Assembly (NCBI GenBank): GCA_037447655.1
Contig: JBBHKE010002495.1
Location: 35,052 to 90,051 of the forward strand
DNA from: Zygnema cylindricum
Taxonomy: Eukaryota; Streptophyta; Zygnematophyceae; Zygnematales; Zygnemataceae
Length of the DNA: 55,000 bases
Direction of reading: 5' to 3'
Positions within the stretch are counted from its first letter, which is position 1. Each line of letters starts with the position of its first letter. Positions 9,290-20,782 of the stretch are shown in pieces. The position numbers were made by a program, and so were the translations under genes. The notes under the pieces are model-generated. The model saw nothing but the letters and a program-made list of their open reading frames with translations. It was not told where the DNA came from and made no database searches.

Positions 9290-10264
9290 TGTTGTTTTTG
9301 GAAAGCTTCAAGTCTCAACAAATTTATAGGACGGCGAAAAAATATATCTATAGGGACACGCGTCGTCACTTGAAGCACAGTACAGGTTTTTTGGTACCGA
9401 CACCAGCATTGAAACAACACTGCTGCGACGCAGTTGGAACAAGCACAGCTGCGGTTATTTTTGATATGGTCTGTACGGACGAACGCAGCCTGCGATGCAA
9501 CAGGACAAACGGAATTGCGGATATTTTGGTATAAGACAACGCAGTTGCTACGCAACAAGAAAAACGCAGCTGCAACGGTTTTGGTATGGGACAATGCAGC
9601 TGCTACGAAGCTGCAGATATTTGAATGTGATCAGGAATTTGACTGCGCTGCTACGGTTGATATGAATCAAGTCAACGGACGAGAATAATTATGTGACTCG
9701 CTAACAGATGTTATGTAAGAGCCGGATGGACGTACCCAGACAATTGTCACTAAGCCAGGCGACAAGTATTTGAACAAATCACCTGTATAGGATTCTCAGT
9801 AATATTGATTGTACAGTGATAGATTAGTTTTAGCGTGATTAGGAGCACTTAGACCTTAGTGGCAGTTTAGTTCTTTTGGACGTATCTTTTAGGAACACTT
9901 GTATTGGTGGTAGAACACTATGTAGTAGGACAAATAAGTGAGGAGTATAAGACTTAGGACGCAGAACATTTTATGTATCCAGACTTCCAGACTGTGTAAT
10001 CTGCAAACTGTTTTTGGGAAACTTCTGAGTTGCATATCTTGGTGTATGTTAGATCAATTGAGCTAAAACTTTGCGAGTTGTCAATCTTTGTGATATTCTA
10101 TACCGTGGTATAGTTTGAAGCAGTTGGTTCTTTTGTGTCAGAATTGGTGAGCTGTAGAAAACAACTGTTTGATAGGATTCTTGATAAGCTTCTGTGAGTG
10201 AGATTATGTCTACTTCCACTACTACTGTTGACGCTCCACCTGCTCCAGTGGTCGTGGAACAACA
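9290..10264 (+). repeat. 5' LTR of copia A1
   Basis: The start matches the A2 3' LTR (TGTTG.TTTTGGAAAGCTT). The end is placed at GAACAACA by comparison with A2, where similarity stops at AAAAACA. It contains many CAGCTGCG/GCAGCTGC-like motifs and the gag ATG at 10206, so about 20 Gag residues are encoded within the LTR. Confidence 0.75.
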
Positions 10265-11205
10265 CGTTATGGGCGTGTCATCAAGAATTCCTATTTTCTC
10301 GGGAGAAAAGTACGCCTATTGGGCGGATATGGTGGAAACACACTTCGAAAATGTTTATCTTTTGGATATTTTGGATGGTTCACTGGCGGAATCGGATCCT
10401 TCTTGGTCAAAGAAAAATTCGCAAGCGCGGTCAATTTTGAAATTCTGTATTTCAAAAGAATTGGCTATGTCACGGATAAAAATGAAAAAGACGATCGATA
10501 TTTGGAAATTTCTCAAGGATGATTTTGAAAAGGCTAATGTTTAAGAAGAACTATTTTTGGCTTGACGGATTTGGGACTACAAATACTCGAGTGGCACAAT
10601 GGCAGAATATTGTGATTAATTTCGAATACCAATAGATTCTCATGCTGGTGCAAGTGGATCTTTTCCTCAGTTTTAGCAGACTGCTTTGCAAATGAGAGGT
10701 CTTCCTAATACTATGAGAGCAACGTCAGATAGGATGAAACAAAAAGATAAAGCTAGCTGGACACTATTGTTAGCTATTAATTTGATATTAGAAGAGGAGG
10801 CAGATTGTAAAATTCCTAATGGTGAAAAACAAGTAGAGGCATTTAGCACAAAATTTGACAAAAATGGTCAAAATAATCAGTAGAGAAATTAGTTTACTCA
10901 AAATCAGAATCAGTTTAGACAGTTTAATAAAAGAGGAAATAAACAATCTTTGAATGCTTGTTTTTATTGTAATGAAAAAGGTTATGGATATAAGTTCTGT
11001 CCTAAACTTAAGAAAGCTAACGAAACAGGTCTGTATAGGCCTGAATGGTAGCAAAGCCAATTTCATCACGACTTCACGGGAACTTCACAACGAGGAAATG
11101 CACTTTTCTCAGCGGCTTCATCTCATCACGACGAGTCTCTTTCACTCTCTAACGAGGAGGATGATGATCTATTTGCTATGGCTGCAGCGATGGAGAATGT
11201 AGGGG
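10206..11205 (+). pseudogene. Copia A1 gag (broken)
   Basis: The first 113 codons are open: a Ser/Thr/Pro-rich start, then VMGVSSRIPIFSGEKYAYW and a UBN2-type helical segment. This is followed by a stop at 10542-10544 and several frame changes. A second open piece (10686-10883) carries MRGLPNTMRA and KDKASWTLL, as in other copia Gags. The zinc knuckle near 10950-10990 keeps C..C but has Tyr in place of the His (ACFYCNEKGYGYKFC). Product would be RNA-binding particle protein; this copy is dead. Confidence 0.85.
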
Positions 11206-11942
11206 CAAAGGTCAACTTCCTTTTTAGTTCTTCCCAAGCTCTCTCTTGATCAGCTCCCCACACAAACGTCTCCTTCTCTCGTAGTAAATCTTTCAAAGGT
11301 GTGGCAATCATACTAAAGTTTATGATAAATTTTGTGTAATAAGAGGCCAACCCCAAAAATGATCTAACTTCTGTAATATTAGTAGGTTGCTTCAAATCTT
11401 GAATTGCAATGATTTTGGATGGATTTGTTTTAACACCTTTTTTTAACTATATGTCCCAATAATAATAGTTTATATTTAAGAAAACTCGAATTTGACAATT
11501 TTCCATACAATATTCTTTCTCTTAACCTTTCCAATACTTTCCTTAAGTGAATTACATGTTGTTCTTTAGATTCACTGTATATTAGGATGTCATCTATAAA
11601 CACTTTAACAAACTTATCTATATAATCCGAAAATGTTTGGTGCATTAATCTTTGATAAGTGGGTAGTGCATTTGTCAAACTAAATGACATTACTATCTAT
11701 TCAAAATGACCAACTCTATTTCTGAAAAAAGTTTTATCAACATCTTTAGTTCTAATTAGCACTTGATTAAAGCCACTGCGCAGATCAATTAAAGACAATA
11801 ATTTAGCACCTTTCAACCGATCTATCAAATTATATATTAGTGGTAACGGATACTCATCCTTCATTTCAATCTTGTTCAAACTACGATAGTCGACACACAT
11901 TATCAATCTTCCATCTTTTTTTGATAAAGAGGAATGGTGCAT
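11206..11942 (-). pseudogene. Gypsy reverse transcriptase (broken)
   Basis: Three minus-strand open pieces line up in order as Ty3-type RT: CVDYRSLNKIEMKDEYPLP and LIDLRSGFNQV (11942-11697), the catalytic FIDDILIYS block (11690-11430), and [16 protein letters not shown] leading to the RNase H connection (11395-11206). A stop and shifts separate the pieces. The frame is lost where copia A1 begins. The enzyme would copy element RNA into DNA; it is inactive here. Confidence 0.9.
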
Positions 11943-12309
11943 GCATCAGATGGGCTTTATGTCTTTTTCTCCTGTCATTGATTTGCTTTTTAATCCCCTG
12001 CTAAAAGAACCTATGCTGATAAATGTGTGGCGGGAATAACATCCGGTTCGGAGTTAATGCTTATATTTCCACATTTAAGTGAATAGTAGCCTTTGAAGAG
12101 TGGGTGGATGGGAAATAACATCAATGACTCCATTCACAAAACCCCTCAGTTACTAATAACAAAAGTATGATTTGTTTATCTATTAATGCTTTCGTGGCCA
12201 ATCAAACCTTCCACTCCCAATTTTGTTATGTTATTTATATGATTCCTAATCAACTTCTTGGAAGGTAATGCTTGCAAAACCTTCCAACTGTTTTCAGACT
12301 TCACTGTCA

Positions 12310-12413
12310 AGGTGTTAGTTTCCCATTTAATTTGAGGGTTATGTTGTGTTAGCCTAAGCTTAGGTGTTAGTTTCCCAATTAATTTGAGGGTTATGTTCTG
12401 TTAGCCTAAGCTT
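12310..12413. repeat. 52-bp tandem duplication in the gypsy protease region
   Basis: GGTGTTAGTTTCCCA... through ...TTAGCCTAAGCTT occurs twice in direct succession with two or three differences. It adds residues at the C-terminal edge of the protease frame and is probably local replication slippage after the element died. Confidence 0.85.
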
Positions 12414-12875
12414 TCCCAGTACTAGCTCCTCACTACCCAAATTCATTATTTCACACACAACTTTCAATTTATGACCCTGGATATCAACTTCTATTGTGTC
12501 AGTTTGTAAATCAAATGTGGACTTATTACCATTTACCACCTGAACATGCAAAGGTTTTTTCCTTATGACTGTAGGAATTTTATTTTCCCCTACAAAATTA
12601 TGTGAAATATATTTATGTGTAGCACCTGAATCTTCCACAACTCTCAATGGTTTCCCTTCCACGAAAGACTCAAATCTGATCAAACTGTGTCTGGTTTCAT
12701 TATTACTTAACTGCCGGGCTTCCTCCTCAGGTAGGTATAATGCAATATCTTCCTGGAAACCTTCATTGACATCGACTCTTTCGAGAGAACCTTTATCTAT
12801 GTAGTCTTTACCGTAATGATTTGGACCACTGCATTTGAAAGAAGTGACTTTCATTTCGGGTTTTGTGCACTCCAT
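12360..12875 (-). pseudogene. Gypsy retropepsin-like aspartic protease (fragment)
   Basis: A 171-residue minus-strand open frame holds a DSGATHKYIS active-site block (Asp-Ser-Gly-Ala) near residue 82, followed by beta-strand-like segments (PLHVQVVNGNK, IDIQGHKLKVV-type) and ELVLG, the flap-to-Leu-Gly region of retropepsins. It would cleave the Gag-Pol polyprotein. The frame is open, but it is separated from gag and RT by stops, so the element cannot make a polyprotein. Confidence 0.85.
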
Positions 12876-14007
12876 AGTGATATGACCCTCCTCTCCACAA
12901 TTATAACAGTTATTTTTTTTTAGTTGTGCACACTCAAATGCCCTATGACCCCTTTTGTGATAGATAGTGCATGTGGGTAAGGTAAAATTAGGTTTTTTGA
13001 GTATTAATGCTTGGTATAGGACTCTTAATGTATTCCCCTATATAAATTTGTTTCCTACATTAACACTTTATCCACCTCTCTGATTTCCCCTTAAAATATT
13101 CTGCCAATTCACCAGGTCTGCATTCAGACCCTCTTCCACAAATTCCTCCTCACCCTACTCTGATACTTCATTGAAATCACCCTTGAGTGATTTAGTTTCC
13201 CGATTATACCCCAACTGATTCTTTAATTCCAATGCCTTATCCTGTAATTCCTTCAAATTATTGAATTTTTAATGTTTCAGTTCTGTTTTTAGCATAGGAT
13301 TTAGATAGCTTAAAAAATGCAATTTAGCCATTTCATTAGTCAAACTTATAACATGAATGCTAGATAAGTCAACTTCCACAATATAATCCTTCACAAATCT
13401 AGCCTGTTTATAGTTCAAGCACTTTTCTTCCATCTTGGATTTATAACTGACCGACGATAAACGCGATTTGATTGCAGTTTTAAAAGCATCCCAATCAGCA
13501 TTATCATGAATCAAATTAGACCTCCTCTGAGTGTTAAACCAAATCTGAACATCACCTTTCAGACAACTAACAACAAAATAAGTGTAATCATCACGATCAC
13601 AATTTTTAGATTCCTAACAATACTCCATATGAAAAATCCAAGCATCTATCTCATTAATCTAGTTACCATCAAAAGATAGTGCCTCACTCACAAACAATTT
13701 CAAATCTCTTATCCTTTTAGGCCTATCATTATCATCATCCTTAGAATTGGCATTCCTTTTACTACTCTCACTCTTTTGGTCATTAACTTCATTTTTCGTA
13801 TGAATTATAAGCTAATAAGTTCATCAAATTTCTCATTTGAAACATTTTCATTTTCCTTAACAGCTTTCAATTCATTTTTCAATCCAAAAACTGTTTCATC
13901 CACAACAACAACAAGATTATTAATTTTTTTTGACCAATTTCACATTAGGCTTCTTCAACATATTCAAGGCATTATGCATTTCACGTTTCCATGCAGAATT
14001 TGCCATT
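12876..14007 (-). pseudogene. Gypsy gag (broken)
   Basis: Begins on the minus strand at 14007 with MANSAWKREMHNALNML, followed by a Lys/Glu-rich coiled-coil-like stretch. A later piece (13514-13269) has the retrotransposon-gag pattern DWDAFKTAIKSRL...MAKLHFLSYLNPMLK. Cys/His residues for a knuckle appear near 12900-12960. Many stops and shifts are present. Confidence 0.75.
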
Positions 14008-14767
14008 ATCACACAATGAAATCAAACAAAATGAAAGATATTTCATAATTTTCCAAAGAAAATTGCTACAGATTTGAAGTCCTCAGATTGCTCCAAACCA
14101 AAAATTCTTCTCTTTAACAAATCCTTTGAAAAATGATGAAAACCTGATAAATCAATAAGACATTGAAAGTAAGTTAATGCAAATTCAATTTTTCAATTTC
14201 CCAAACATTGATGCAGATAGGTAAGAATTTCCCCAAAAATTTTGCAACAGCAAAATTGAAAGCTCTCAAAGGTAAGATTCAACCATAAATTTTGCAACAA
14301 CAAAATTGAAACAATCAAAGATAATAGTTTAGGAATTGAAAAGTTTTGGGTCATTTCTAGACTCCTTTCCTCTTGAAGAAGTAACGTACTCCACTTTCTC
14401 TCTCCTCCATTAGCAAATTTCCCATTTCCCACTATATTATGATCTTTTACTCTCTAATTCTCATATCCTCACCCTTCATGGCTTCAAGCCCTCCCTTTAT
14501 ACATGAATCTTCGCTAGGAGAAGGAAAGTTTGTTTGGCGTTTAGGTAATTGGAGTGAGATTCAAAGGTGGCTCACTGTCCACCTCGCCTGAGTCCTTAGG
14601 ATCTAAGCACGCCCCACATTTAACCAGCGGCCGCTGGGAGTGTGGTTACTTAGTTTCCCTCTAATACCCTACCACTTCACATTGTGGTTCCACCGACACA
14701 GGTTAGAGCACCCTCACCTGTCACGACAGTCAATTTTTGGGTGAGCAAGCTTCTCTTTGTCTTCTAT

Positions 14768-15566
14768 GTAATAAGATTTCCTACCTCTTAGAAAATCCCA
14801 TTACTACAACCAACTTCAACCTCACATTCCATACATTGGAAAATTACACATTTACATTGGACATCACTCACATAAGGATAAACTTTAAATTAGAAGAAGC
14901 TTTTGTCCACATAACATTAGCTCGGTCTCTTGCCCTTGTGGCTCAAGCCTTCATTTTAAAGTATTTTCGGATGCTCTCCACACCTAAATAATTCTTTCTC
15001 TTAACTACTGAAACACTACTTAGTTAGTAAGAGATTTCAGTGCAAAAATGCCATTGCTCCAATTTGGTATTATTCGTTTAGGACAAAGATCATCCAGAAT
15101 TTCCACAAAATTTTCTAAAGGAATAGATGCCTACTCTTCTCTTAGACCAAATTATTTATCCATTGCCTTGGACTCGCCAGGCTAGAGTCAACGCTCCATT
15201 GAACAGGTTTTACCTGGTCCAATCATTGATTAGCAAGGACTTAGACTGACTGATGTAAATGCGTGCAAAATCTCCCACTTACTACGTAGCATTTACTAAA
15301 ACTCTACATTTTACTACGTAACATTTACGTGCAAAAGTGCGTACGAATTGATACGCGACTTCGCACGTCACAAGTTTTACACGCGAAACTACCTACAAAA
15401 TTTACAAATTTTGAACTTCTGATGTTGCGTACTAAAAATCGTACGAAACCAACCATCATATGTACTAAACTACTTTTAGCAATTTATAAACGTACGCCTG
15501 AAATTCCGCGGCTACTTTTGACCCTTGACCCGTTACAATGATACCCACTTGTTAGTTTGACCCCAC
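14768..15566. repeat. Dispersed repeat E2 (paired with E1)
   Basis: Second copy of the repeat at 2875-3910, lacking the M1 insertion, so it serves as an empty-site reference. It ends at TTTGACCCCAC, three bases before the LTR of copia D, which apparently inserted here. Confidence 0.7.
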
Positions 15567-15569
15567 ATT

Positions 15570-16764
15570 TGTTGAAAATTGAAAATCTTTAGATAGGGTT
15601 GTGAGAGGAGACTAAAATAACTTAGAATATTTTCTAAGTTATCTGCTGCAGTACTGCAGTACTTACCTTAATTAGTGTTACAATAGCAAAAGTACAAATA
15701 GAGTGTATTGTATTTTTTCACTGACACACGTCAACAAGAGAAACGTATGCAAGGTTTGCGGAGTGGCGCCGATGCAATTCTGTGTCCTCCATTGGACTAC
15801 AGAATACAGGATGCCTTTAGATAATTATTAGCTAACCCACTTTCAATGGCAGCCTGTGCTACCCAAGCGAACAAGCAAAAAATTTGATTGCACCCCTGTG
15901 TAGCCTAGACTCCTCTGAGTTCGTAGGAAAGAGAATCTATGAAAACGCCCAACCAAGCGATAAGTTATGAGAACGTAAAAATGCCAATTTATACAAACTC
16001 TCAAAGGGAGAGGTGACTACCTACCAAAACTTTCTAAGTCTTGATTCCCTCTAATAACTTCTATCTACTTAAGTTCGGACCAATCAGATTAGTGTACCAT
16101 ACCAAAAAGTACTACTGCCAGTGTACCTTTTGTACGGCATATGTACGACAAGGCTATTAAGCGGACGCGTGTCCAATTTTCACTCGTCCGTACATTCCTC
16201 GAAATTCCCACGACCGAATGTCATCTCTCCATGTGGCCCCTGGTCATGCCACGTCACAAAACGCCAAAGTGACCTTTCCGGGATCTCGGCGAAGACGTAT
16301 GCCGTTGGATAAGAACCAACATTAAATATCGTTCGTCGAAACAAATGTTAGATTCATTTGTTTCGTGCGGGATCCAATCTGCACTGATTTTAACATGTTC
16401 TATGATGTTACATTTACATTTCGTTAATCAGATTAGGGGACGTAACATACTTTAAATATAAATCACACCCTATAAACTCTAGCGAACATCTAGGACAGAG
16501 AGGTTAGAGCGGACGTCTACGCCACCCTCTATCAGTCGAGGGTTCGAGTCCTGTTGGAATCAACCTTTTTGTAGAGAGTGACTTAAGGTCACTCTCTAAC
16601 CCTGTCTATGGAGCTGAGGCAGCCATGGCTCCATCACTCTCTCTCTCTTTCAGTTACTACAATAAATATGGGGGTAAGAGAGAAGAGATGAAGGCAAGTT
16701 GCCTGTATGTTTCTTTTTCCGCAAATATATTAAGACCTAGAAAATAACCAAAAGCTATTAAACA
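15570..16764 (-). repeat. LTR of copia D (3' LTR of a minus-strand element)
   Basis: On the minus strand it runs TGTTTAATAGC ... TTTTCAACA, next to a polypurine tract (TACAAAATAAGGGGGG, 16765-16780). It is distantly similar to C LTRs: both carry a TTTTCTAGGTCT or TTTTATAGGTCT start, a GGAGCCATGGCTGCCT block and a tRNA-like antisense segment. It joins E2 on the left. Confidence 0.75.
16489..16570 (+). pseudogene. tRNA-like segment antisense within D LTR
   Basis: GGTTAGAGCGG resembles an A-box, GGTTCGAGTCC at 16541-16551 is a perfect B-box, and five T residues follow at 16566-16570 as a Pol III terminator would. The acceptor stem does not pair well, so it is a degenerate tRNA or a chance Pol III promoter. 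It lies antisense to the element. Confidence 0.5.
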
Positions 16765-16780
16765 CCCCCCTTATTTTGTA

Positions 16781-17411
16781 GTATAATTTTAATTTTTCTT
16801 TCGACCCACAATTTACCTGACAATTTTTTAATTTAGGAGAGGGCAGAGGTTTGGTCATCAAGTTAGCCACCATTTCTTTATCAGGTCTATACACAAGATT
16901 TAATTTTTTTTTTTCAACTTTTTCTCTCACGAAGCTTAATCTTATGTCCATATATTTTGCTTTGAAATGGTGTTGGGGTTTGGTAGCAATTGCAATTGCA
17001 ACTTGATTTTCGCAAAACACTTCATGCACTCCCTTTTTCTCTATATCCCAGTTTTTGCAACAATTACTTCACCCACATTAGGTCTTTTACAGCAGAACAA
17101 GAGGCCATATACTCAGCCTCCATAGTAGACTGAGCAACCACCTTTTGTTGCTTAGTGCTCAAACAGCAAGCACCTTCCCTCACATACATAACATATCCAG
17201 AAGTTCATCTTCTCATAGGTGCATTCCCATAACTGGCATCACTCCAAGTGGTGATATCAGTGTGCTCCCCTCCCAAATGCAACCATAATTCTCTAGTTCC
17301 AACCATATATCCTATGACTCTCTTGGCTGCCTCTTTATCTCTCTTTCTAGGATCGTTAAGACTCCTATTGCTACCGCTATGTCCGGCCTTTTACAATTCA
17401 TAAAGTAGATA
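16781..17411 (-). pseudogene. Copia D pol: end of RT and RNase H (broken)
   Basis: On the minus strand the order is CKRPDIAVAIGVL, a WLHLGG motif, TTWSDASYGNAP, STKQQKVVAQSTMEAEYMASC and NQVAIAIATKPQHH..AKYMDIR, the standard copia RNase H series with its catalytic Asp and Glu residues visible. In-frame stops occur near 17200 and 17060. The element is cut at 17411, where copia A2 begins on the other strand. Confidence 0.88.
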
Positions 17412-17412
17412 T

Positions 17413-18298
17413 CTACCTCTACTACTACTGCTGCTCCTCCACCTGCAACGGTGGTCATAGAATAACAGCTTATGGGCCTCTCATCAAGAATTCTTATCTT
17501 TTCCTGGGAAAAGTATGCTTACTGGGCGGATATGGTGGAGACACATTTTGAGAATGTCAATCTTTTAGATATATTAGATGGCTCACTGGATGAATCTGAT
17601 CATCATGGTCTAAGAAAAATACGCAGGCTCGCTCTATTTTGAAATTTTGTATATCTGAGGACTTAGCTATGTCTTGGATAAAAATGAAGAAAACAATTGA
17701 TATCTGGAAATCTTTTAAAAATGCTTATGAAAAGGCTAATGTCCAGGAAGAACTTCTCTAGGCTGGAAATATTTAGGACTATAAGTACACTGGTGGTACA
17801 ATGGCTGAATATTCTAACAATTTTCGCATCCTTGTGGATGCACATGCTTGTATAGGTGGGGTGTTTCCTCAGTTTCAACAGGCAGCATTGCTCATGAGGG
17901 GTCTCCCTCGTAGAATGAAAGGAGCATCTGATATGCTCAAACAGAAAGATAAAGCTAGTTGGACTTTACAGTTTGCTTTCAATATTTTACAAGAAGAGGA
18001 AGCTACATCTAATATTCTCAATGTTGAGCAAGTAGAGGCTTTTAATTCAGACTTTGAGAGGAAAAGCCAATTTAATCAACAACGAAATCAGTTTACGCAG
18101 GTCAGACAGTTTAATCAAGGTGGAAATAGACAATCCAACAATGCATGTTTCTATTCTAATGAGAGAGGTCATAGATACAAATTCCGTCCTAAGCTTAAAA
18201 AAGCTAACGAAACTGGTTTATACAGGCCGGGATGGCAACAAAGTCAATTTTACAAAGGCTTCACGGGACCTTCACCTCGTGGAAATGCATTGTTTTGA
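17413..18298 (+). pseudogene. Copia A2 gag (broken)
   Basis: The same N-terminus as A1 is recognisable (Ser/Thr/Pro-rich, then LMGLSSRILIFSWEKYAYW-like), but a TAA at 17464 sits at the LTR junction and a shift follows near 17600. The piece from 17801 is open for 165 residues: MAEYSNNFRILVDAHA, LLMRGLPRRMKGASD, a Gln/Asn-rich stretch, and a knuckle with Ser replacing Cys (ACFYSNERGHRYKF). RNA packaging role by family; inactive here. Confidence 0.85.
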
Positions 18299-18380
18299 GC
18301 TTTTTCATCACTCCAACACGAGACTCTGACATTTTCTGAGGAGGACGTAATGGATCTATTTGCTATGGCGGCAACAATGG

Positions 18381-18870
18381 AGGGCGCGAAGGGACTTAAT
18401 CGGATAATGGATACGGGAGAGTCAGCCGACATGTGATGGAATAAGGCCATCTTCAAAAAAATTGAAAAAAACGCCGGAGATAAATGTTTATTATGCTTGT
18501 GGAATGAGTGTCCAAACACGTGATATGGGTGATGTATCTTTGCTCATTGATGTGGAAGGAAAAGCAATTGAAAGGACCTTTCACAATGTCCTTTTTGTTC
18601 CCGACTTAAAGAAAAATATGTTTTCTACGTCCTTGGTAGAGAGTAAAGGCTTTGAGGTCAATTTGAAAAATGGTCGGCTGGTTGTTACCAAGAATGGCAA
18701 GGTTGCAATTACAGGTACTAGAGATATTAGCAAAATGTACAACATGGATATGGCTAATACCAAGGAGAATGATGTTCTGTACTCTGGTGTTTTGCATTTA
18801 GATGAGTTATGGCATAAAAGATAAAGCCATGTAAATTATGATTGTTTGAAAAAAATGGTAGTTGTTGGAA
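18381..18870 (+). pseudogene. Copia A2 protease and GAG-pre-integrase region (broken)
   Basis: A degenerate active site, IMDTGESADM, corresponds to the copia DSGAS-HM block. A 120-residue open frame follows with DMGDVSLLIDVEGK, NVLFVPDLKKNMFSTSLVE, NGRLVVTKNGKVA and LHLDELWHKR, then SHVNYDCLKKM, which is the pre-integrase zinc region of copia. Stops and a frame break separate these parts. Confidence 0.85.
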
Positions 18871-19228
18871 ACCTGATGTTAGTAATTTCAAAGTCTTTGG
18901 TAGTAAATGCTTTATCTTGGATACATCTAATGATTAATGGAAGATGAAACCGAAAGGATTACCGGGTATTTTGTTAGGATATGATGATCATTCAAAGGGT
19001 TATAGAGTTTTTGTGTTTGAAAGACAAAAAATAATTGTAGCAAGAAACATCATTGTTAACGATGAGCTAGACTCGATAGATTTATTTGAAATGATGGAGC
19101 AGGAAAAGCAACAAAAAGTACAGGAATATCTTATTTTAGATTGCATCCATCAAATTGTCCCAGAGATACTAATTTCACAAGTGGGGACACAGGAGTCTAG
19201 AATTCTCCATGTTCCTTCGCAAGTTTAG
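18871..19228 (+). pseudogene. Copia A2 integrase C-terminal region
   Basis: FKVFGSKCFILDTSND, PKGLPGILLGYDDHSKGYRVF and KIIVARNIIVNDE are typical of the segment after the copia integrase core. The catalytic DDE core that should lie between this and the pre-integrase block is missing; the two are only about 40 bases apart. A stop interrupts after TSND. Confidence 0.88.
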
Positions 19229-19329
19229 TTCCAACCGAACCTACTGCAGTCAATGCCTTGTGACCGTAACTAATGCCACAAGCGCAATGCAAGGGATCCG
19301 ACAATTTCAGCCTCAGAATTTCTCGGGGG

Positions 19330-19560
19330 AAGAAGATCTAGTAGCCGCCTGCAAGCAAAGCTCTCACTTCGCCAACTCCGCAGCCTCGGGGGAGCCTCTA
19401 ACCATGCGAGAGGCCTTTTTATCACCAGAGCGGAACCAATGAATCGAGGCAGCAAACGATGAAATGAAGTCGATCATGGAAGCTCAAACATGGGAGCTTG
19501 TGGAACTTCTTCCGGAAACCAAAAAGCGATCGGCAGCAAATGGGTATTCAAGGTGAAGTT
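19330..19560 (+). pseudogene. Copia A2 reverse transcriptase, N-terminal piece
   Basis: EPLTMREAFLSPERNQ, IEAANDEMKSIMEAQTWELV and the KWVFKVK block mark the start of copia RT. One stop separates the first two. The frame ends exactly at AAGTT, the target duplication of the nested element, and resumes in phase at 23560. Confidence 0.9.
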
Positions 19561-20580
19561 TGTTGTCCATAGCCTATTTCAGCCATGGATTACTCACGGA
19601 AACACCCACAGACTACCTCAAAAACATCTGTGTTTCAGACAGCACAGATTACTCCAAACTGAACAGAATCACCTCAAACTGCACCAATATGCATTATACC
19701 ATATACATTATAAACTCCCAAAGTTACAGCTGAATCCACCAAGGCATCTAGAAGATATAGGCTCCAGAGTTTCACAAAAACAGCTGACAGCTTCACAAAC
19801 TAACCACTTAGACTGCTCACAGAATCTTACAGAGATACTGGAATACAATGAAACTTCACACACATATATATTATATATCATAGAATACCTCCACAAAGTC
19901 TCACATGAAAGCACCAAACAGAGTGATCACACCAACAGGTCAAAGATGCAGAAAACAGTTTGCCATTGCTTTAAAAAACTTGACTGCGATACATAAAATA
20001 ATCTAAGTCCTGCAAGTTATACTCAAAGTACGGAGGCATACCAGCCGTATTCTATCTACTCTAATAACCTAACTAGTCAAAAGGACAAACCTCTGTTGTA
20101 CAGAATATTTACACCGTACTCTTCGTATGTCAGAAACTAAGCTACCACTAAGCAACTACCAAGTTACCACTACCGTACAATCATCATTACTCGAGATCTA
20201 TCCTAGTCATATTATCCGCAGCTGCGCTAGCTGCGCTGGCTGCGCTGGCTGCGCTGGCTGCGCTGGCTGCGCAGGCTGCGCTGGCTGCGCTTGTCCGTAC
20301 GGATCATACAAATAGCCGCAGCTACGTTGACTTAACTGCGTCGCAGCTCCGCCGTACCGGCGGCGCCTATTCCGTTTATTTTACATCGGATCGCTTCGCG
20401 ATCCACCGTCCATTTGTCACAGCTTGTTCACACCACTCAATGAGTCTTTTACGTCACTTTAATTATATCAATCCGTTCGCTCCCCCAATCCGTGAATCTA
20501 TTCAAACCTCCATATTAAATCCAATTAGCAGTTACGGGCAAACAGTCTCGTACGCACGAAACTGACTTTTCAAAACAACA
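19561..20580 (-). repeat. B1 LTR (3' LTR of nested element)
   Basis: 1020 bp. On the plus strand it reads TGTTGTCCATAGCC ... CAAAACAACA. Similar LTRs lie at 22578, 26148 and 30986. It contains an expanded GCTGCGCTGG array at 20218-20290 that is much shorter in the other copies. Confidence 0.93.
20218..20290. repeat. 10-bp GCTGCGCTGG tandem array inside B1 LTR
   Basis: About seven units of a GCTGCGCTGG decamer, with one unit reading GCGCAGG. The B2 and B3 LTRs have only one to three units, so the expansion occurred after or during this insertion. Confidence 0.9.
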
Positions 20581-20593
20581 CTCCCCCGAAAAT
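20581..20593 (-). promoter_or_regulatory. Polypurine tract of nested B element
   Basis: Minus strand ATTTTCGGGGGAG abuts the LTR start TGTTGTTTTG. The equivalent at 27116 reads AAAGGAG. This fixes the element's orientation. Confidence 0.8.
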
Positions 20594-20782
20594 TTAGTTT
20601 CGTGCACCCAGAAAAATATGCAGCGTGTAATGCTATGTTGCTACGCTGCGCTAGTTTGACATCGCAGCACAGTATGAATACAAAGTGCAGCGTATACTGC
20701 TATGCTGCTACGCTGCGCTAGTTTGACATCGCAGTCCTAACTGCTGCTCTTTTTCACCTTTAACTTCCTCCTCATAGCCTCA

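Larger units (their letters stand above)
9290..11205 (+). mobile_element. Copia A1: 5' LTR plus gag only, inserted in the gypsy element
   Basis: Begins TGTTGTTTTTGGAAAGC exactly where the gypsy integrase breaks, runs through a 975-bp LTR and a decayed gag, and stops near GGGGCAAAG, where gypsy reverse transcriptase resumes on the other strand. Neither pol nor a 3' LTR remains. The right junction is therefore a deletion or recombination point, not an element end. It is a relative of A2 (17412-25960). Confidence 0.85.
8343..14735 (-). mobile_element. Decayed Ty3/gypsy chromovirus, interrupted by copia A1
   Basis: Reading from right to left: gag near 14007, aspartic protease near 12700, reverse transcriptase 11942-11206, then copia A1, then the integrase C-terminus and a chromodomain-like end at 9289-8473. 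This protease-RT-integrase-chromodomain order is that of Ty3/gypsy chromoviruses. The RNase H and the integrase catalytic core are missing at the A1 insertion. A polypurine run and a candidate 3' LTR start (TGATGTAACA) lie at ~8445, cut short where element C inserted. The 5' LTR limit near 14735 (TGTCGTGACAGG on the minus strand) is a guess. Confidence 0.8.

Noticed and set aside
10020-10205. A conventional TGG-type primer-binding site after the A1 LTR
   Set aside because: TTTGATAGGATTC and similar strings do not fit a tRNA 3' end, and comparison with the A2 LTR places the LTR end later, at 10264.
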